A DNA stretch of 5,772 nucleotides from Gammaproteobacteria bacterium (lineage in GTDB: Bacteria > Pseudomonadota > Gammaproteobacteria > SZUA-229). A program made the translations under genes and the position numbers. Location: NCBI GenBank assembly GCA_011051475.1, contig DRLE01000098.1, positions 1-5,772 on the forward strand, read 5' to 3'. The notes under the pieces are model-generated. The model had not been told where the DNA came from and ran no database searches. It saw only the letters and a list, made by a program, of their open reading frames with translations. Below, piece after piece: positions 5,552-5,772 of the stretch (position 1 is the stretch's first letter; the number at the start of each line of letters is the position of its first letter).

Positions 5552-5772
5552 GTCCTCATGTTTTTCCTCAAAATTATCAGTCTGGATTGCTTACATAGTC
5601 GATCATTCTCAGTAATATATTTAAATCAACATTTTTCACTTCATTCTGAAAATACGTCAAAAGGTATTATCACTCAACCCATAAGAAACTTCAGAACCGC
5701 CCACTTTATTACTCTGTTACAGACTATACAGGTCTGATTTAGCTCAAAAATGCGACAATCATGGCACCCTCG
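5552..5772. other. AT-rich stretch without a clear gene
   Basis: Counting bases 5581-5760 by hand gives about one third G+C, against well over half in the coding parts of the window. It holds no rightward reading frame of note. On the minus strand there are two weak coding hints: the tail running in from the edge (5674-5772) and a TTG-initiated 27-codon frame (5577-5660). A small dyad, CAGAC (5720-5724) / GTCTG (5732-5736), is also present. It may be plain intergenic DNA or the edge of acquired DNA next to the tRNA gene. Confidence 0.5.
5674..5772 (-). CDS. Possible C-terminal tail of a leftward gene entering from the right edge (doubtful)
   Basis: Reading leftward from the right edge, one frame stays open for 32 codons to a TGA at 5674-5676; the other two close within 11 codons. 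The peptide carries two CxxC pairs, CHDC and CIVC, eight residues apart, the spacing of a zinc ribbon, then a hydrophobic, basic tail (KWAVLKFLMG). A chance open run of this length is not improbable in AT-rich DNA, so this is only a candidate. A leftward gene here would fit the bidirectional terminator downstream. No function is assigned. Confidence 0.2.
   Translation of the reverse strand, partial: RGCHDCRIFELNQTCIVCNRVIKWAVLKFLMG

Noticed and set aside
1..5772. CRISPR array, insertion sequence with transposase, or toxin-antitoxin pair
   Set aside because: No regularly spaced repeats, no transposase-like protein and no paired small genes are visible anywhere in the window.

Overview
The window looks like a chromosomal segment of a GC-rich proteobacterium, most likely a gammaproteobacterium. 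The near-full-length UvrB follows the E. coli protein closely by eye over long stretches. The aminotransferase is of the class I gamma (Ib) aspartate type. The leftward gene at the start is a LysR regulator, and one intergenic gap carries a palindromic repeat of a kind dispersed in many bacterial genomes. I cannot name a genus from sequence alone.

Left part (1-1880): a LysR-type regulator, cut by the left edge and read leftward, is divergent from a small DoxX-family membrane protein. About 107 bases further on comes a single-domain VOC (glyoxalase/extradiol dioxygenase fold) protein. The 145-base divergent gap holds dyads and direct repeats that fit a shared LysR-controlled promoter region. 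DoxX plus ring-cleavage-type VOC resembles the Bacillus catD-catE pair used against catechols and quinones. My working reading is therefore a small regulated aromatic/quinone or electrophile detoxification cassette; its true substrate is not visible.

Middle part (1948-4154): uvrB, complete and leftward, converges on the VOC gene. A 191-base gap then separates uvrB from the divergent aminotransferase gene. That gap contains a 75-base palindromic element with perfect 24-base arms. Both flanking genes use non-ATG starts (GTG and TTG).

Right part (4155-5772): an aspartate-type PLP aminotransferase is followed by tRNA-Asn(GTT) with encoded CCA, a plausible own promoter, and a strong terminator that looks functional in both directions. 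Beyond the terminator the base composition drops sharply to roughly one third G+C. That stretch has no clear gene, only hints of leftward coding: a short reading tail with two CxxC pairs that runs off the right edge, and a 27-codon open frame.

Most of the window is ordinary housekeeping DNA. The parts worth a second look are the LysR/DoxX/VOC cassette and its operator region, the palindromic element beside uvrB, and the AT-rich segment after the tRNA.
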